DNA of 64,000 nt from Adiantum capillus-veneris (GCA_014529385.2 CM043952.1:149571057-149635056); one strand, 5' to 3'; numbered from the stretch's first letter, positions 33,804-46,270 are shown. Numbers and translations are program-made. Notes: generated from the sequence alone by a model not told the origin.

Positions 33804-34078
33804 CTTGGTATCAGAGCAGGTCATGTCCTCCCGGGCTTAGTTGCTAGCTGCTCCAGCACACGCCTACTCACTTTCTCCGATTTCACTGAGCTTTGGCAAG
33901 CGTTCACAGGCAGTACTGCACAGGCTATTTTGTCATTTTGTGCAAAATTTCTGTCAGTGCCGTTTTTTGCATAAGAGGTGCCTTATAGTCTTCTACGGTT
34001 TGTGCTATATAGCACAGGTTGTTCCCGCTCCGTTTCTCCTATTTTCGGGCACTTTTCACATCAAGTGCAGCATTTACC

Positions 34079-35108
34079 ATGGCTGACAACAACAACACAG
34101 ATGTGTTCAAGATGTTTGCTGTTGAGGACAGGTTGGATGGGGACAACTACCCTATGTGGGCTTATATGATGCAACATGTTCTTGTGTCAAAGGGTGTCTG
34201 GAACATTGTGCAGGGCATTGATGTACGTCCTGGTTCAGAGGATGTTGCAGGTCTTTGCTGCAAGGATTGCAGTTGTTAGAGTTGTTTTGCCTATGGCAGA
34301 ACAAGCTCGTTGGGATGTTAAGGATGCGCAGGCTTATGCATTGATTGCGTTGTCTGTGAAGCGCACCATTGTTCCTCACATCCGTTCGGCAAAATCTGCA
34401 AAACAGACTTGGGACATTCTAGCAGGTCTTTATGCAAGTCACAATGAGGCTAAAATTGCTTTGCTGTGTAAAGAGCTGGAGTCAAAGATTATGCATGAGG
34501 AAGATGACATAGACACTTTCCTTGCTAGTGTCAAGGATATCAATGAGCAACTTATTTCTGCAGGTGAAGTCATTTCAGACAGTTCCCTTGTGCAGACTGT
34601 TCTTGATGCCTTGTCAGATTCTTACCAGACTTTTGCTAGTACTTGGAGACTTATGACCCAAGGAAATCCAGAAGTTTTCAAGTTTGATGCATTATGCACA
34701 TTGCTGTTGCAAGAGTCGCTTTCCAAAAAAAACAGGACTAGACAGCGTGCAGTTGAACAAGCTTTTATTGCTTCTCAAAGAAAGGGTGGTAACAGCAATG
34801 CAGCCACTTCTTATAGTTTTGTTGTGAGTGGCAAAACTTCTGTTCCTAATGCTTCTACTGGCAGCACTTCGTCTGGCAATTCTGGTGATAAGGGCAAAAA
34901 GAAGATGCGTTGCCATCATTGCAAGGCTAATGATCACTTAATCAAGTCGTGTCCTAAGTTGAAGGCCAAAGAGGCTAAGAAGAAAGAGGGTGGTTCCACT
35001 GCAAATGCTGGTTCCGCTACAAATGCAGCCATTGTTGAGTCTTCTGTGAAAGGAGATTGTAATGCTGATGTTGATGCAGAATGGGCTTTTAGCACAGAGT
35101 GCACTTAA
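34079..35108 (+). pseudogene. Copia gag with zinc knuckle
   Basis: Gag forms the virus-like particle and packages element RNA. It starts at ATG 34079 (MADNNNTDVFKMFAVED). A one-base indel near 34250 moves the frame, after which it is open to TAA 35106. The UBN2-type region includes SAKQTWDILAGLYASHNEAK and TVLDALSDSYQTFAS. A CCHC knuckle CHHCKANDHLIKSC (C-x2-C-x4-H-x4-C) lies near 34909-34950. The pol sequence continues in the same frame after the stop, as expected for a single copia polyprotein. Confidence 0.85.
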
Positions 35109-35129
35109 AATCCTGCTGTCCATGATGCA

Positions 35130-38100
35130 TGCTTGTCAGTTGCTGCAGATTCACATGTGTGGTATTTCGACAGTGGTGCTACAAAGCACATTACCTCACA
35201 TCGTAAATTGTTTACCTCTCTTGAATCTGTCCCTCATGGGAATTTAGTCACTTGTGCCAACAACGCCTCTTATCCAGTTCAGGGAGTTGGAAAGATTGTG
35301 CTCACTGCTGCTAATGGCAGCTCCTTCACACTTGTTGATGCACTTTAATAACCTAGGATCAAGAAGAATCTCTTGTCTGTATCCGCACTTGTTAGACTTG
35401 GACTTGTAGTCAAATTTGTGGATGACAGATGTACAGTTCATGATCTCAGTTTTGGTGATGAAATTGTTGTATCTGGGCTTTTGTGTCGTGGGCTGTATAA
35501 GCTCACTTTGTATGACAAGTGTGGACAAAATTTTGCAAATGCTGTTGCAGATTCAAGGGCTATTTCAGATGCAAAACTTTGGCATGCACGTTTTGGTCAT
35601 CTGAATTTTGTCAGTTTGCTGCGTTTGCAGAAATCTGATATGGTTGCTTCTTTGCCGCCTCTTGAAGCACCTGTCAAACATGTTTGTGAAGGCTATATTT
35701 TGGGTAAGATGCAGCGTTCTAAATTTCCAAAGGATGGTTTAATTCGGGCCACATGTAGGTTGCAGCTTGTGCATAGTGATGTTTGTGGGCCTATACAAAC
35801 TCCATCCTTGGGCAATTACCTGTACTTTGTGACTTTCATTGATGATTACTCCATGCATGCATGGGTATTTCCACTTAAAGCGAAGTCCGAAGTTTTTATG
35901 TGCTTCAAACAATTTCTGGTTATGGCTGAAAATGTCTCGAAATGTACTATGGGCACCCTCCGTTCCGATCGAGGGGGGGAGTATATGTCTCATGAATTTA
36001 ATGCATTGGCTAGTCGTGGGATAAAACACCAATTTACAGTGCCTTATACACCTCAGCAAAATGGTGTTGCTGAGAGGAAAAACAGGTCACTGACGGAAAT
36101 GGCACGATGTATTGTCAAAAGTCAAGCTTTGCCGCATTCTTTTTGGCTTGAGGCCATCATGTGTGCCACTTATGTACTTAACAGGTGTCCTACGAAAGCT
36201 TTGCAGTCTATTACTCCATATGAAGCATGGCATGATAGAAAGCCTTCTATTGAGCACATGCGTGTTTTTGGCTGTTTGGCATATGCTTTGGTGCCACAAG
36301 TGCAGCGCAGAAAATTGGATGATAAGGCTGTCAAATGTATTTTTGTTGGTTATAGTGCTGAAAGCAAAGGTTACAGGTTGTATCATCCGCAAACAAAACG
36401 TATTCTGGTTTCACGGGATATAGTGTTTGTGGAAGATTCTGTTCAACCCTTGCTGTCATGTACTAGAGACAGTAATGTAAGCTCACAGGACATTTATGAC
36501 ACTTTGTTGCCTCTTTTCAGTGGTGGAAATACGAATGTAAGTTCCAATGAGGCAAATGTACAGCCTATGGGGGTTTCTGAAAATGTTACAGATCAGCCTA
36601 TTACTGATGCAGATGTACATGATGTACTTGATGAGGAAAGGGCTGAAAATGAGCAGGCTAGAGGTATGCCAAAATGGCTGGTGCATACTTTGCGTGATAG
36701 TAAATTGGATGCACCTTTGTCTACTCGTACTCGTTCAGGATCTCACCATGCATCTTATGCATCAGATTGTTATGATTTGGCTGTGTCTAGCTTACATGAT
36801 GTTGAGAAGCCTCTGTCTTTTGATGAAGCACAGAATGCAGAAAATTGGATGGCTGCCATGCAATCAGAATATGATGCACTTATAGAAAATGACACATGGA
36901 CTTTATGTGATTTGCCTCCTGGCAAAAAGGCCATTGGTACAAAGTGGGTTTACAAGTTGAAACACAAGCTGGATGGTGAGATTGATCGCCATAAGGCTCG
37001 ACTTGTTGTAAAAGGTTATGCACAGCAAAAAGGCATAGATTATGAAGAGACTTTTGCTCCCACTTGTCGTATGACTACTGTACATTTTCTATGTGCATTG
37101 GCAGCTCATTTTGGTTGGGATGTACATCAATCAGACATTGTTACTACTTTCTTGAATGGTGACATATTTGAGGAAGTTTATGTAACGCAGCCTCGCGGTT
37201 TTGTCATAAAAGGACAAGAGGACAAAGTGTGCAGATGTAAGAAGGTTTTGTATGGGTTGAAGCAATCTCCTCGTGCTTGGTATGAGAAAGCTGACACTCA
37301 TTTGGTTAAACGAGGCTTTCGTAACAGTCCAACAGAAAGCACATTGTATGTAAAGCGTGAGGGTGATGTACTTCTCATTGTGGTTCTTTATGTTGATGAT
37401 TTGCTGATCACTGGACCAAATGAGAGACATATTGTTGAATTTAAGGCTGATTTGAATGCTACTTTCAAGATGAAAGATTTGGGGCTGTTGCATCATTACT
37501 TGGGTATACAGTTTAAGCAGTGTGATGGTGGTATTGCCTTGTGTCAGAAAAGCTAAATAGAGACATTGCTATGTAAGCTTGGACTTGAGGATTGCAAACC
37601 TATTGCCACTCCCATGGAAACAGGTTTGAAGTTGAGTCTACATGATGCTGGTGATCCTGCTGATAATACTCTTTACCAAACTCTTGTTGGCTGCCTCATT
37701 TATGTATGCAACACGAGGCCGGATATTCAGTTTGCAGCCTCACAGGTCAGCAGATTTATGTATAGCAGATTTATGCATAGCCTAGGGTCTAAGCATTGGC
37801 AGGCTGTCAAGAGGATTTTCCGCTACCTTAGTGGCACTTTACATCTTGGCTTGTTTTATCCCAAGGGGGGATCATTGCCGCCAGACTTACATGCTTTTTC
37901 GGACTCAGATTGGGTTGGTTGTTTTGACACGCGAGTGTCCACAAGTGGTTTTTGTTTCATGTTTGGCAGTTCATGTATATCATGGTTGAGCAAGAAGCAA
38001 CCTACTGTGGCCACTTCGAGTTGTGAGGCTGAGTACAGGGCAGCCTTCACAACTACAGTTGAGTGTGTATGGCTCAGACGCCTTATGGCTGATTTGGGTG

Positions 38101-38337
38101 TTGGACAGGACACTGCCAACACTATCTACATTGACAGTTATAGTGCATTGGCAGTTGCGAGGAAAGCACATTGAGGTGCATTACCACTATGTTAGGGAGA
38201 GGCTCTCAGCAGGAGAGATTAGCTTGGCTTATGTGCCAACACAGGACAACCTTGCAGATCTTTTCACAAAGGCATTGTCTCATGAGAAGCTTGAAGCTTT
38301 CCACAAAGCTTTGGGCTTACTCCCCTTTGTCGATTGA
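35130..38337 (+). pseudogene. Copia pol: protease, integrase, RT, RNase H
   Basis: Protease with WYFDSGATKHIT near 35160. Double stop TAA TAA at 35346. GAG-pre-integrase with HARFGHLNF and HVCEGYILGK. Integrase with VHSDVCGPI, FIDDYSMHAWVF, RSDRGGEY and YTPQQNGVAERKN, the DDE set. Reverse transcriptase with GTKWVYKLKHKLDG, DYEETFAPT, YGLKQSPRAWYEK and the catalytic YVDDLLITG near 37390. A TAA at 37554 interrupts the RT end. RNase H has DSDWVGC near 37905, SSCEAEYRA and WLRRLMADLG. A frameshift near 38165 precedes the C-terminal block HYHYVRERLSAGEI...DLFTKAL, ending at TGA 38335. Order (integrase before RT) defines Ty1/copia. Confidence 0.9.
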
Positions 38338-38401
38338 TCATGTCCTCAGGGCATGGCACTTCCCTTTACTCATGTGCCAGCTCTCGTTCACCGCATCACT
38401 C

Positions 38402-38412
38402 CAGGGGGGGAT
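38402..38412 (+). other. Polypurine tract of copia copy 2
   Basis: CAGGGGGGGAT directly precedes the 3' LTR start TGTTACC. This is the standard plus-strand primer position. Confidence 0.8.
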
Positions 38413-38413
38413 T

Positions 38414-38640
38414 TGTTACCATATACATGTGGTAGTGATGTGTGTGAACACACTAGGACCTCCATGGCATTTTTTCCCTCTTTAGGAGGTTTTTCCCCCC
38501 GAGCATTGTATATACGCCCATCACTCTAGGGCTATCTATCTTTCCATTGCACACTAAGTAACACACTCTCTATTGTGTGCCTTGAGCTTCCTTCGTCTTC
38601 TCCAAGCTGTGTGTGTTTCTCTGCAACCCTAATTCCAACA
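38414..38640 (+). repeat. 3' LTR of copia copy 2
   Basis: TGTTACC...CCAACA, 227 bp, matching the 5' LTR. After it lies ATAAG and then the resumed right arm of the foldback element. Confidence 0.9.
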
Positions 38641-39167
38641 ATAAGTAGATAGGCGTCTTGTAGGTTTTTGGACGTTTTGAATGCACCGCGTCAAAAGCTT
38701 CAAATTCCAACACCAATTGATAGTTTTGTGATTTTTTAAAATTTCAATGATGAAAAAAGCCAATTAAATGAGCGTCGCCTACCTCATGAAAAAGACATTC
38801 ACATTGAATGAAAAGGCGCCCGTTTTCAAGGACTACTAACACCTTTTTTATGTTTTTCTTAATATCAATCCATTTCTCTACGTAACGTAGGCTCTTCTGT
38901 CATTGGAGGAGCGCTTTTTCCTCTCTCTTCTAAAAGGCCCTCCAAAAGACCTCCGAAATCTCCTAATGTGTGGGAAGAGTTAGATAGATCCAACGTGGAA
39001 GCACTTACTCGTGATCCACCCGTCATAATTACATAGATAGACTTGAAAATTGGAAAATTACATAAATTCAAGGCTATCTATGTCCAAGTTGATCAAAAGA
39101 ATAAAATTTACAATAGTGGCTCATAAATGTAGCATTGAACTTATAAGGTAGTTGGGGAGCTAGCATT

Positions 39168-39180
39168 CTCCCCCCCCCTA
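39168..39180 (-). other. Polypurine tract candidate, minus strand
   Basis: The minus strand reads TAGGGGGGGGGAGA just downstream of the copy-2 block of the unknown coiled-coil family, in the same relative place as the tract after copy 1. Confidence 0.4.
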
Positions 39181-39265
39181 CTTGCGTGTATTGTCTACAA
39201 CACATTTACCTATTGGTAAGGTAATCTATGGATTGACATGCTTCATTTCACTTTTAGAGCTACTC

Positions 39266-42177
39266 TTATCCTTGTCGATACTTTATGTGAAGCTCCTTTT
39301 GTTCCATAGTGATAAAATGCATCATCACTTTGTACTTTTCTTCATTGGCAAAGTATCTGACGAATCTTGCTTGGAGATTTTTTATTACCAAGTTGAAGAT
39401 ATTTGAGTGGTAAATAAAGAAGCCCATGTAAAATGATTCTTCAAATGTTTGCATATATTATGAAGGCAAAAACATAAGATAAGTGTATAATCCATTGACT
39501 ACTTCATCTGTAGGTTGGTTGGACAAGTTGTAGTAGAGGCCCTTAATGCCATCTAGAAAGGAAATCCATGTTGTGTATATCTACTCCGTCTTATGGAAGG
39601 TCTCAATGTAGGTGAGCATCATGTGATAAATCTTGACCAGCATTATGCACGCTAAATTAGGTATTCTGCAAAATAAATTTATTTATTTTTGTGAGTGTTT
39701 GTACCACGTAATCTTCATTAGGATTTCCATCTTTGTGCGGTGAGAGCCGTGGGTAGTTTACCCAAGTTGGATGCTTTTGATTCAAAACTCAATGGATTAA
39801 CAAACTACTTACTTGTGGTATAAAGGATTGAGTGGGATCCTTTTGTATGTCTACTAGAGCATTTGTATATAAGATCACGTATCTCGAATGTCTAGATAGC
39901 CAAATATTTCTCTATGTAGGGTGTTCCTAGGCTATATCTTGCCCCTTCATAAATCTCTCCTTTATATGCAACCGATCAAACTTGATTTGTGGGAAAATTA
40001 GATATTTCTGGTGCCATCCATCTTTAATCTTCTTTGGGGTTAGCTAGGTCACATTGATTGAATGCAGGATTCTCTCCTTACATTCCATGGATTCTTTCCA
40101 AATCTTCTCTATTTCCTCAAGGATAATGGCCTTGAGCTTTTTCTTAGATTCAATGCATAATCTTTGGTGGATGTCGCAAGTGCTAGCCTCAACTCTATAG
40201 GAGCTATTTGTAGTAGTGATGTTGATCCACTAATAGGATCTGTGGACATTACAAACATTATAGAGCTTTGGAGTCACCCATTGGTTTCTCTAGTTGCTCA
40301 TCCTCAGTCTCTATTATCTTACCCTTACTAGCTTCTACTTTCTTTAGATCGTTCTTCAAGTTCTTGATTTCTTGTAGGTATGCTTGCTCTTTTTGCGTGA
40401 AGCTCAAAGAGAGCTTCCTCCTTTGCATCTGTCCTAGGTTCAAGTCCATCTCTAAGTCCTTGATGTCCCAAGAGGTGAACCATGTAGGTATTTCATGTGT
40501 GCTTGGCAAGAGGGTATATTATAGCTCATATCAATTATCAATTTACACTTAAAGGAGTGGCATTTTAACTCAATTTTTTGAAAAAGTTACATGTTTATGA
40601 AGAAAGAGGGGTAGTTTCATTCCAATCCACAACATGTGTAAAGGAGGGTTTTTATTAGGATGTGTACTTGTGTTTTGCAAAGCAACCTTTACATTGTTTA
40701 ATCTTTGTTCTTGCTCTTCACTCACTATAGACAGCTGATCTAAAAGTGCGACCAAATCTGTGATCTCCTTTTGTTGGCTTTGATTTGTCTTTGTCAAGGC
40801 TTTAATTTCCTTTTGTTCTTTGTCATGCATTCCAATAACCTCATCATTGAAGGCCTTGGAAACTTAAAGTCATGTAGCAGTGAGCTTGAGTGTACCTTGT
40901 AGCATATGTTTTTGGCTTGTTGAGAGTATACTTCAGTCTCTAATATTTTCCACTACTTGATGACATATTCATTATATTATTCTATATCATCAAGGGGATC
41001 CATCTATGAAGTTCTTGCCTCCTGCGGTCCATCTATTTCATCTTTCCCTTGGTCATTGCCTTCTGCTTGATGATGTTCTTGACCTTCAATAATTTCTACA
41101 TGCAATTTGTCCACTTTATGCTCCATTGGATCTTCTTTCTTGATGTAGGATAAGACCATAGACTATCTTACAAAGTCAGTGGTTCCTTAACTTCCTCTCG
41201 TAGTGGTTTAACATATAGAGAATTGGTTTCTTCAAGTAGTTGTCTCCCTTGGTAGATTTTCTTCCCTCAATAAGTGTTTCCTTTTGACCTTTTCCCTTTT
41301 TCTAAGTGCACTCTCTTTCTTCTTCTTCATAAAGAAATTCCAGACTCTTTTGTGGATCATCTTACTGACGAACATTGGAATTTTAGTTGTGCAAGGATTT
41401 TTGGGTTAGACTACCCGAATTCTTTGAATTCATCTTGTGGTCCCCTCTTGAGCTCAAAAGCTTCTCATTCTCTTTCTAGTATGGTGGATTTTTGTGATGC
41501 ATCTTCCACTTTGACTCGTGCTGAACTTTAGCCCTTTTTGTACTTCTCTCCTTCATTTTCTCCTTATCTTTGATCACTATCTTTCTCTCTTTCATGTCAA
41601 AGGGTTCTTGTGAAACTTTGGCTATGTTATCTTGAGCTACGTAAATGGTAGCCCCTCTTGTGCAACTGCAACAACTACTTCCGTTTCATCAATCTCTTCC
41701 TCTGATAGTTAAACAAGTTTCCTCTTTGAGCAAGTAGCAGGTGACTTAGCAGTCTCCACTTTGGCTTCTTCCACTTCCTCATTCTTAATTCTTGCAATGA
41801 TTCAATTGTTTGGTCTAAAGCAAGCATCAAAATGTGAGCCATACCAATTGCATGGTATGCTATCCTTTTGAGGACCTCTAAAGCTCTTAATCAAGTAACA
41901 CCATAGCTCTTTTGGTCTACTAGCACCAACACCGAGCCATAGTTGAGCATATGCTCTTCTTTGACCAGGGTTTTGGAAATCTGACTTGGATACTATGACC
42001 CCTTTCCTTTCTTCTTTGTTGGTGCTTTTTTGCCACCCATTAACTACGAATATAAGCTTGGTTAGTGAGAGATTTGTCAATGGAAGTAGGCACACTGATC
42101 TCCATGGCATCAAGTATATATGGTGTCTTTGAGTCAACATGACTAGATGGATTTGCATGGCTTTCCACACACACACA

Positions 42178-42244
<67 letters not shown>

Positions 42245-42311
42245 AAGGAAGGGAGGCTATGGAGTCTAGCAAAGGATGCAACATCAACATTGTAGCACGG
42301 TCGATCATCAA
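39266..42311 (-). pseudogene. Unrecognised coiled-coil element protein, copy 2
   Basis: The minus-strand counterpart of 19680-21215. The conserved block at 39640-39266 reads ACIMLVKIYHMMLTY, SFLDGIKGLYYNLSNQPTDE, VVNGLY and YMQTFEESFY, followed by IFNLVIKNLQARFVRYF and ending at TAA 39266. Upstream are two heptad-rich segments (40830-40570 and 40509-40258, for example QQKEITDLVALLDQLSIV). Further upstream is an open frame at 42311-41802 with PKELWCYLIKSF and CNWYGSHFDACFRP, interrupted by an (AG)n-encoded Ser-Leu run. Stops occur throughout. It has no homology I can name. Linkage of the most upstream part to the same protein is uncertain. Confidence 0.45.
42166..42243. repeat. (AC)n-(AG)n microsatellite
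   Basis: A short AC run followed by 62 bp of AG units. It interrupts the most upstream minus-strand frame of the unknown element copy 2. Confidence 0.95.
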
Positions 42312-43485
42312 CTAACTCCCCCTCTCATGCTTCAATTTTTTTAACATTTATTAAAAGAGACTTATGAAAACCAAACCATCATTTAAAAATACTAGACTTT
42401 CTCTTTTACCTTTACATTCTCACTTGAAAATAGGTACACTTTCATACAAAGAACCCCCAATGCAATGTGGTGTCAAGGACACCCCTTTTTGTACCACCAA
42501 ACCTTGCTTTTAGCTTGGAAGTACTTGGTAACAAAATAGAACGGCCACTTTGCCTTGAATTGAGTGGTGCAAGTGTTCGATCACACCCAATGCTACTTTG
42601 CACTCTAGCCATTCTCAATTACCATGCATCATTCAATAGGAGGCAATGCTACACAAACAAGGTGTCATAAACCTTGTCATCTTAGATATAGAAATGGGTT
42701 GTTCCCTCTAAACAAGAAACATTAGATAATGTGCACCAATATTGTAACTTGGCTGGAATACCAGTGCACATGGACTATATTTCATGTTGATCCTTGAAGG
42801 AGTAATTTTCTACAAAGTCTATGATTGACAAAAAAACATCATTTGTGAATGTTCCAAGACACAACTTGAACTAATTTGCTTGCCATCTGTAAAAAAAAAT
42901 TTGTTCTCTGTACTAATTTATGTGATCCTTGAACCAAAATAGGAGATTTGTGCAACACATCTTCTTATGCACCACATCCTTTCTAATCTTCTTCTTGCCA
43001 TCTTTATCCATCCATGACTCCACCTCCTAAAACATATTAACACACTTGAAAAACATTGTCGTTTTTCCATTTCTCTTGGGCACACTTGCAATTTATGCAC
43101 ACCACAATTCTTGCATTCACCCATCAGACAAGGGTATGAGTGATACTCTACTCCCTGCTTTTTAGGGCAAAGTATAGACTCTCAAATAGTAGTGACACTT
43201 GTGTAAGTGTGTTGCATGCTCCCACACATAACTGGCTATGATGGAACATGAGAGATAGGGCAAGAATACCCACATGATGCATTGCGCAGCCCAAATTGAG
43301 GATATTGTTAAGGTTTAGTGCATCTTTCATAAACATCATCCAGACCATGCACTAAAGAATAGCATGTATATCGCTCTTTTAGCTTGCATATGAATAAGGT
43401 CTTTAAACCCTCAAAGTTTTTTAGCAATAAATTTATTTTTGAATATTACAGCAAAAAACAATTGGGATCACGTAGCTCAACTATA
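42312..43485. other. No gene seen
   Basis: AT-rich, with no recognised protein or structured repeat. Confidence 0.4.
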
Positions 43486-43945
43486 CAACCACATTAAAGC
43501 AATACTCTGGTTTTTACTATTAGTATGGTTTAAGGCAATGGAGAACATAGCTTAGCTATCATCTTACAACCACATTAAAGCAATACTCTGGTTTTTACTA
43601 GTAGAATGTTTTAAAGCAGTGGAGAAGGCTAATGCATTTTGAAGCAAGCATTTACTACTTTTAAGCACATAGCTTTAAAAAATCTACTACTTTAAGCACA
43701 CGATTGAGTACTTCTAAAGCACTAAAAGATCCATAGCGTTTTTTGAAATCTATTTAGTTTTGTGATTTAAAGAAATAGAATGCTTTAAATCAGACCACTT
43801 TTTAGCACAATGCTCAGTAGTCTGCTTTTTTAGATCAAACTACCTTTTAGCACACGAGTTAGTAGTCTGCTTTAAAGCAGACTTCTTTTTAGCACAAGGC
43901 TCAATAGTCTGCTTCAAAGTAAACTACTCTTAAACACATGGATTT
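43486..43945. repeat. Tandem and direct repeats beside the large TIR element
   Basis: CAACCACATTAAAGCAATAC followed by TCTGGTTTTTACTA occurs at 43486 and again about 81 bp later. From about 43795, a 42-45-bp unit (TTTTAGCACA...AGTAGTCTGCTTT) is repeated three times with drift. The word CTTTAAAGCA also occurs on the far side of the element near 55660. Confidence 0.65.
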
Positions 43946-44023
43946 AAGTACAAAATTAAATTAAGCAACAAAAAGTAAGTTTGAAGCAAAGATATAAAAC
44001 TTTCAATGCTTTAAGCCTTGTGT

Positions 44024-44030
44024 TTAAAAG
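44024..44030 (+). repeat. Left target duplication of the 11.5-kb element
   Basis: TTAAAAG, repeated at 55547-55553. With a 9-bp window the two flanks match at 7 positions, compatible with an aged MULE-type 9-bp duplication. Confidence 0.5.
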
Positions 44031-44097
44031 GAGTGTTACCATTCTCCGAGCGAGGTTTTCCCAGCGATCCTAGTTTCCCCGTAGGTCTTGGCGGAAG
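44031..44097 (+). repeat. Left terminal inverted repeat
   Basis: It begins GAGTGTTACCATTCTCCGAG and is matched by the complement of 55465-55546 over most of its length. The first 14 bp are less well conserved between the ends. Confidence 0.8.
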
Positions 44098-45120
44098 GGT
44101 ACTCCTTAGAAGGGTACTCCTATTAGACAAGGTGGTCTTGTATACAGTTATCCATGAAAACTAAAAACCTATAAATTAGATCACGTTCTTGAATACATAT
44201 TGACAAGAATGGATTTTGTTACTTGAAAAAGACATAGAGAACTTTACCTACAAGAGGATACATACTGCATTGATCAATACAAATGGACTACCTAATTCAA
44301 TTGTTTATTTATATACACCCTAATCTCATGTCTAGAGAGAGAGAGAGAGAGAGAGAGAATGCAAGATTGCAACAATAACAATACACATTTAAGTGGAAGA
44401 CTCTTGGATACTAAATTTTTGTTATAAAAAAGACATAACAGATTATAGTTGAAAATAAGGATTTCATGTATGATCAATGAAACAAAATGTCACAATAATT
44501 TACAATGATTCACATTCATCATCAATGTAAAGGTTTCGAATGTAGTGACTCTCTTCCCGTTCCATGTCGAATCATTTGTCTCTAGACATGCTCTTTGCCA
44601 TAGGTTCGGCATACACGGGCAATTGACTTTGCATGGAAGGAACAAACAAGATCTTAATACATATCAAGAAATCCATACAAAGGAAAAATAATTAACATAT
44701 TCAAATATAACGTCTAATACATAACAATTCCAATGTAAAATGTGTTTCCTAAATCGTGAGTATTCCATATATTGTCACCAACCATGATAAAACAAAAGCA
44801 TATCCAAATATGGAAATAGAAGCCAAACATCACATAAGCATATATTGGAATACTACTATTTACCTAGAGGTGGCAATAAAATTCTACAACAAAAAATCGA
44901 TACAAAGGGAGAAGATTAACATATGAACAACATAACATCCAAGAACATAACATTACCGAAGCAAACTATGTTCCAAAACCAATGAGTTTTACATAAATAT
45001 CACTCTGCGACAAAACAAGGGCATAATTAAACATGGCAATACAAACCAAACATCACATAAAAACAAACCACACTTTGAAGAAGTACATAATAGTTTTAGT
45101 CTCAAGGGACAAGGGCCTCA
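44098..45120. other. Subterminal AT-rich non-coding region
   Basis: No coding signal. It contains (AG)n at 44334-44358 and a diffuse duplication of ATAGAAGCCAAACATCACATAA-like and ACAAACCAAACATCACATAA-like sequence (about 44817 and 45041). It forms the 3' flank of the minus-strand gene. Confidence 0.45.
44334..44358. repeat. (AG)n microsatellite
   Basis: About 12 AG units in the subterminal region of the TIR element. Confidence 0.9.
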
Positions 45121-45731
45121 CTAGTCATATGGATTGAAAACTGCAAGTGGATCCACCTCATCATCTGCATGTGCCCTACTAACATCATCATGGCTGCCCT
45201 GTTGCATGTAAGCCAAGAGGAGAGGCTCTACATACATGGTCATCAAGAATGTATCCACATCGATAGATGCACATACTCTACCAGTGTGCATGCATGTCTT
45301 AAGAATAGGCACAATACCACATCCCATCTCAATGCACACCCCACCTCGGCGACAGTGTGTACTCTCTGCAATGAAAATAGGAGGATCGGTAGCTCAACGT
45401 CGAACCATAAAAAGCATTGACATAGAACACTAGTAACAAAAGATAATAATATCCAATTAAACCTTAATTTAAGAAACGCATGTATTTTTGTGCATTTGAA
45501 CATAATATAATCATCACTATACTCACATCTATGTGAATACCACCAATCTCTTTGTATCCATATGTAGAATGGTGAATGACAACCACTTATCTCACTATCT
45601 CCAAATCATAAACGCGAACATAGTGCTCAATCCACCCAATTGTGGAATCACCTATAATATAATTGCACCATCTTAGAAAAGTTTCAATACGTAGAAGCCA
45701 AAATAAACATAAATGTTAACAACTATTAACT

Positions 45732-46190
45732 TTAACAAATACTTGCCATAGAGGCCATCACCAATAACCATCCCAAGTCTGCCAAAGTAGATGCTGCCAA
45801 ATCAATCCCATAGTGCACATGGTCCTCAGAAACAAAATCCCAGGTGGGACAAGGATCGTCACCACCTTGAGTGCCTCCAAATGGCAAGTCAAGAAAAATG
45901 AAGTCAACTGCCCAATCCACAATTTTTTCCCTCTTTGTGTAATTAACCTGAAGGCTTATTTTGCTTGATGAACTCATGCACTATAGAAGGTATCATTTTT
46001 TCTTCCTCTCACAAAATCCTTCCCAATGATGATGTAATCACCAACCACTACAATGCTTTTGGGATTCTCAACATGAAGCATGTATCCCAAAGAATGCACT
46101 GCAAGATAAATAAATTGTGTAGTCCTTTTGGAAAGCCTCTTTTGACCCTTAAGAGCATTCCCTTCAGGATCACAAGAGCATGATATCAAT
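45732..46190 (-). other. Exon block with methyltransferase motif IV-like DLPFG
   Basis: Reads CSCDPEGNALKGQKRL..., then IVVVGDYIIIGKDFVRG, then after an indel IPSIVHEFIKQNKPSG. After a second indel it continues EKIVDWAVDFIFLDLPFGG and LAASTLADLGWLLVM. The hydrophobic strand before DLPFG and the Leu-x2-x-Gly strand after it fit motifs IV and V. The exon end shows ATGGCAAGT, possibly a GC donor or a decayed GT donor. Confidence 0.5.
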
Positions 46191-46224
46191 ATTTTTTCCT
46201 CTCAAAACACATATGGATAAGAGA

Positions 46225-46225
<1 letters not shown>

Positions 46226-46268
<43 letters not shown>
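46226..46268. repeat. (AG)n microsatellite
   Basis: About 21 AG units within an intron of the ParB-methyltransferase-like gene. An alternating AT/GTAC stretch lies at 46367-46398. Confidence 0.9.

Positions 46269-46270
<2 letters not shown>

Larger units (their letters stand above)
33587..38640 (+). mobile_element. Nearly complete Ty1/copia retrotransposon, copy 2
   Basis: A 5.05-kb element with 5' LTR 33587-33803 and 3' LTR 38414-38640, both TG...CA. The LTRs differ by about 8 substitutions and one 10-bp indel, so about 96 percent identity by hand count. It has a tRNA-Met primer site TTGGTATCAGAGC (33805-33817), a gag-pol reading frame and the polypurine tract CAGGGGGGGAT at 38402. The target duplication is GCAAG (33582-33586) against ATAAG (38641-38645), two changes. 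It carries stops at 35106, 35346, 35349 and 37554 and frameshifts near 34250 and 38165, so it is inactive but recent. Confidence 0.9.
32983..38968. mobile_element. Foldback (long inverted repeat) element split by a copia insertion
   Basis: Arms at 32983-33341 and, inverted, at 33566-33586 plus 38646-38968 match in long blocks. Examples are CATTAGGAGATTTtGGAGGTC / complement at 38945-38968, CCTTGAAAACGG at 33131 / complement at 38820, and CTACTTGCCTCAATCTGACACC / complement at 33566-33586 continued at 38646. Removing the 5.05-kb copia joins the right arm again. The empty element would be about 0.93 kb with no coding capacity: a MITE or foldback type, class unknown. Confidence 0.7.

Noticed and set aside
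35739-36059. Antisense ORFs across the copia pol
   Set aside because: They are mirror frames of the well-supported integrase coding sequence.
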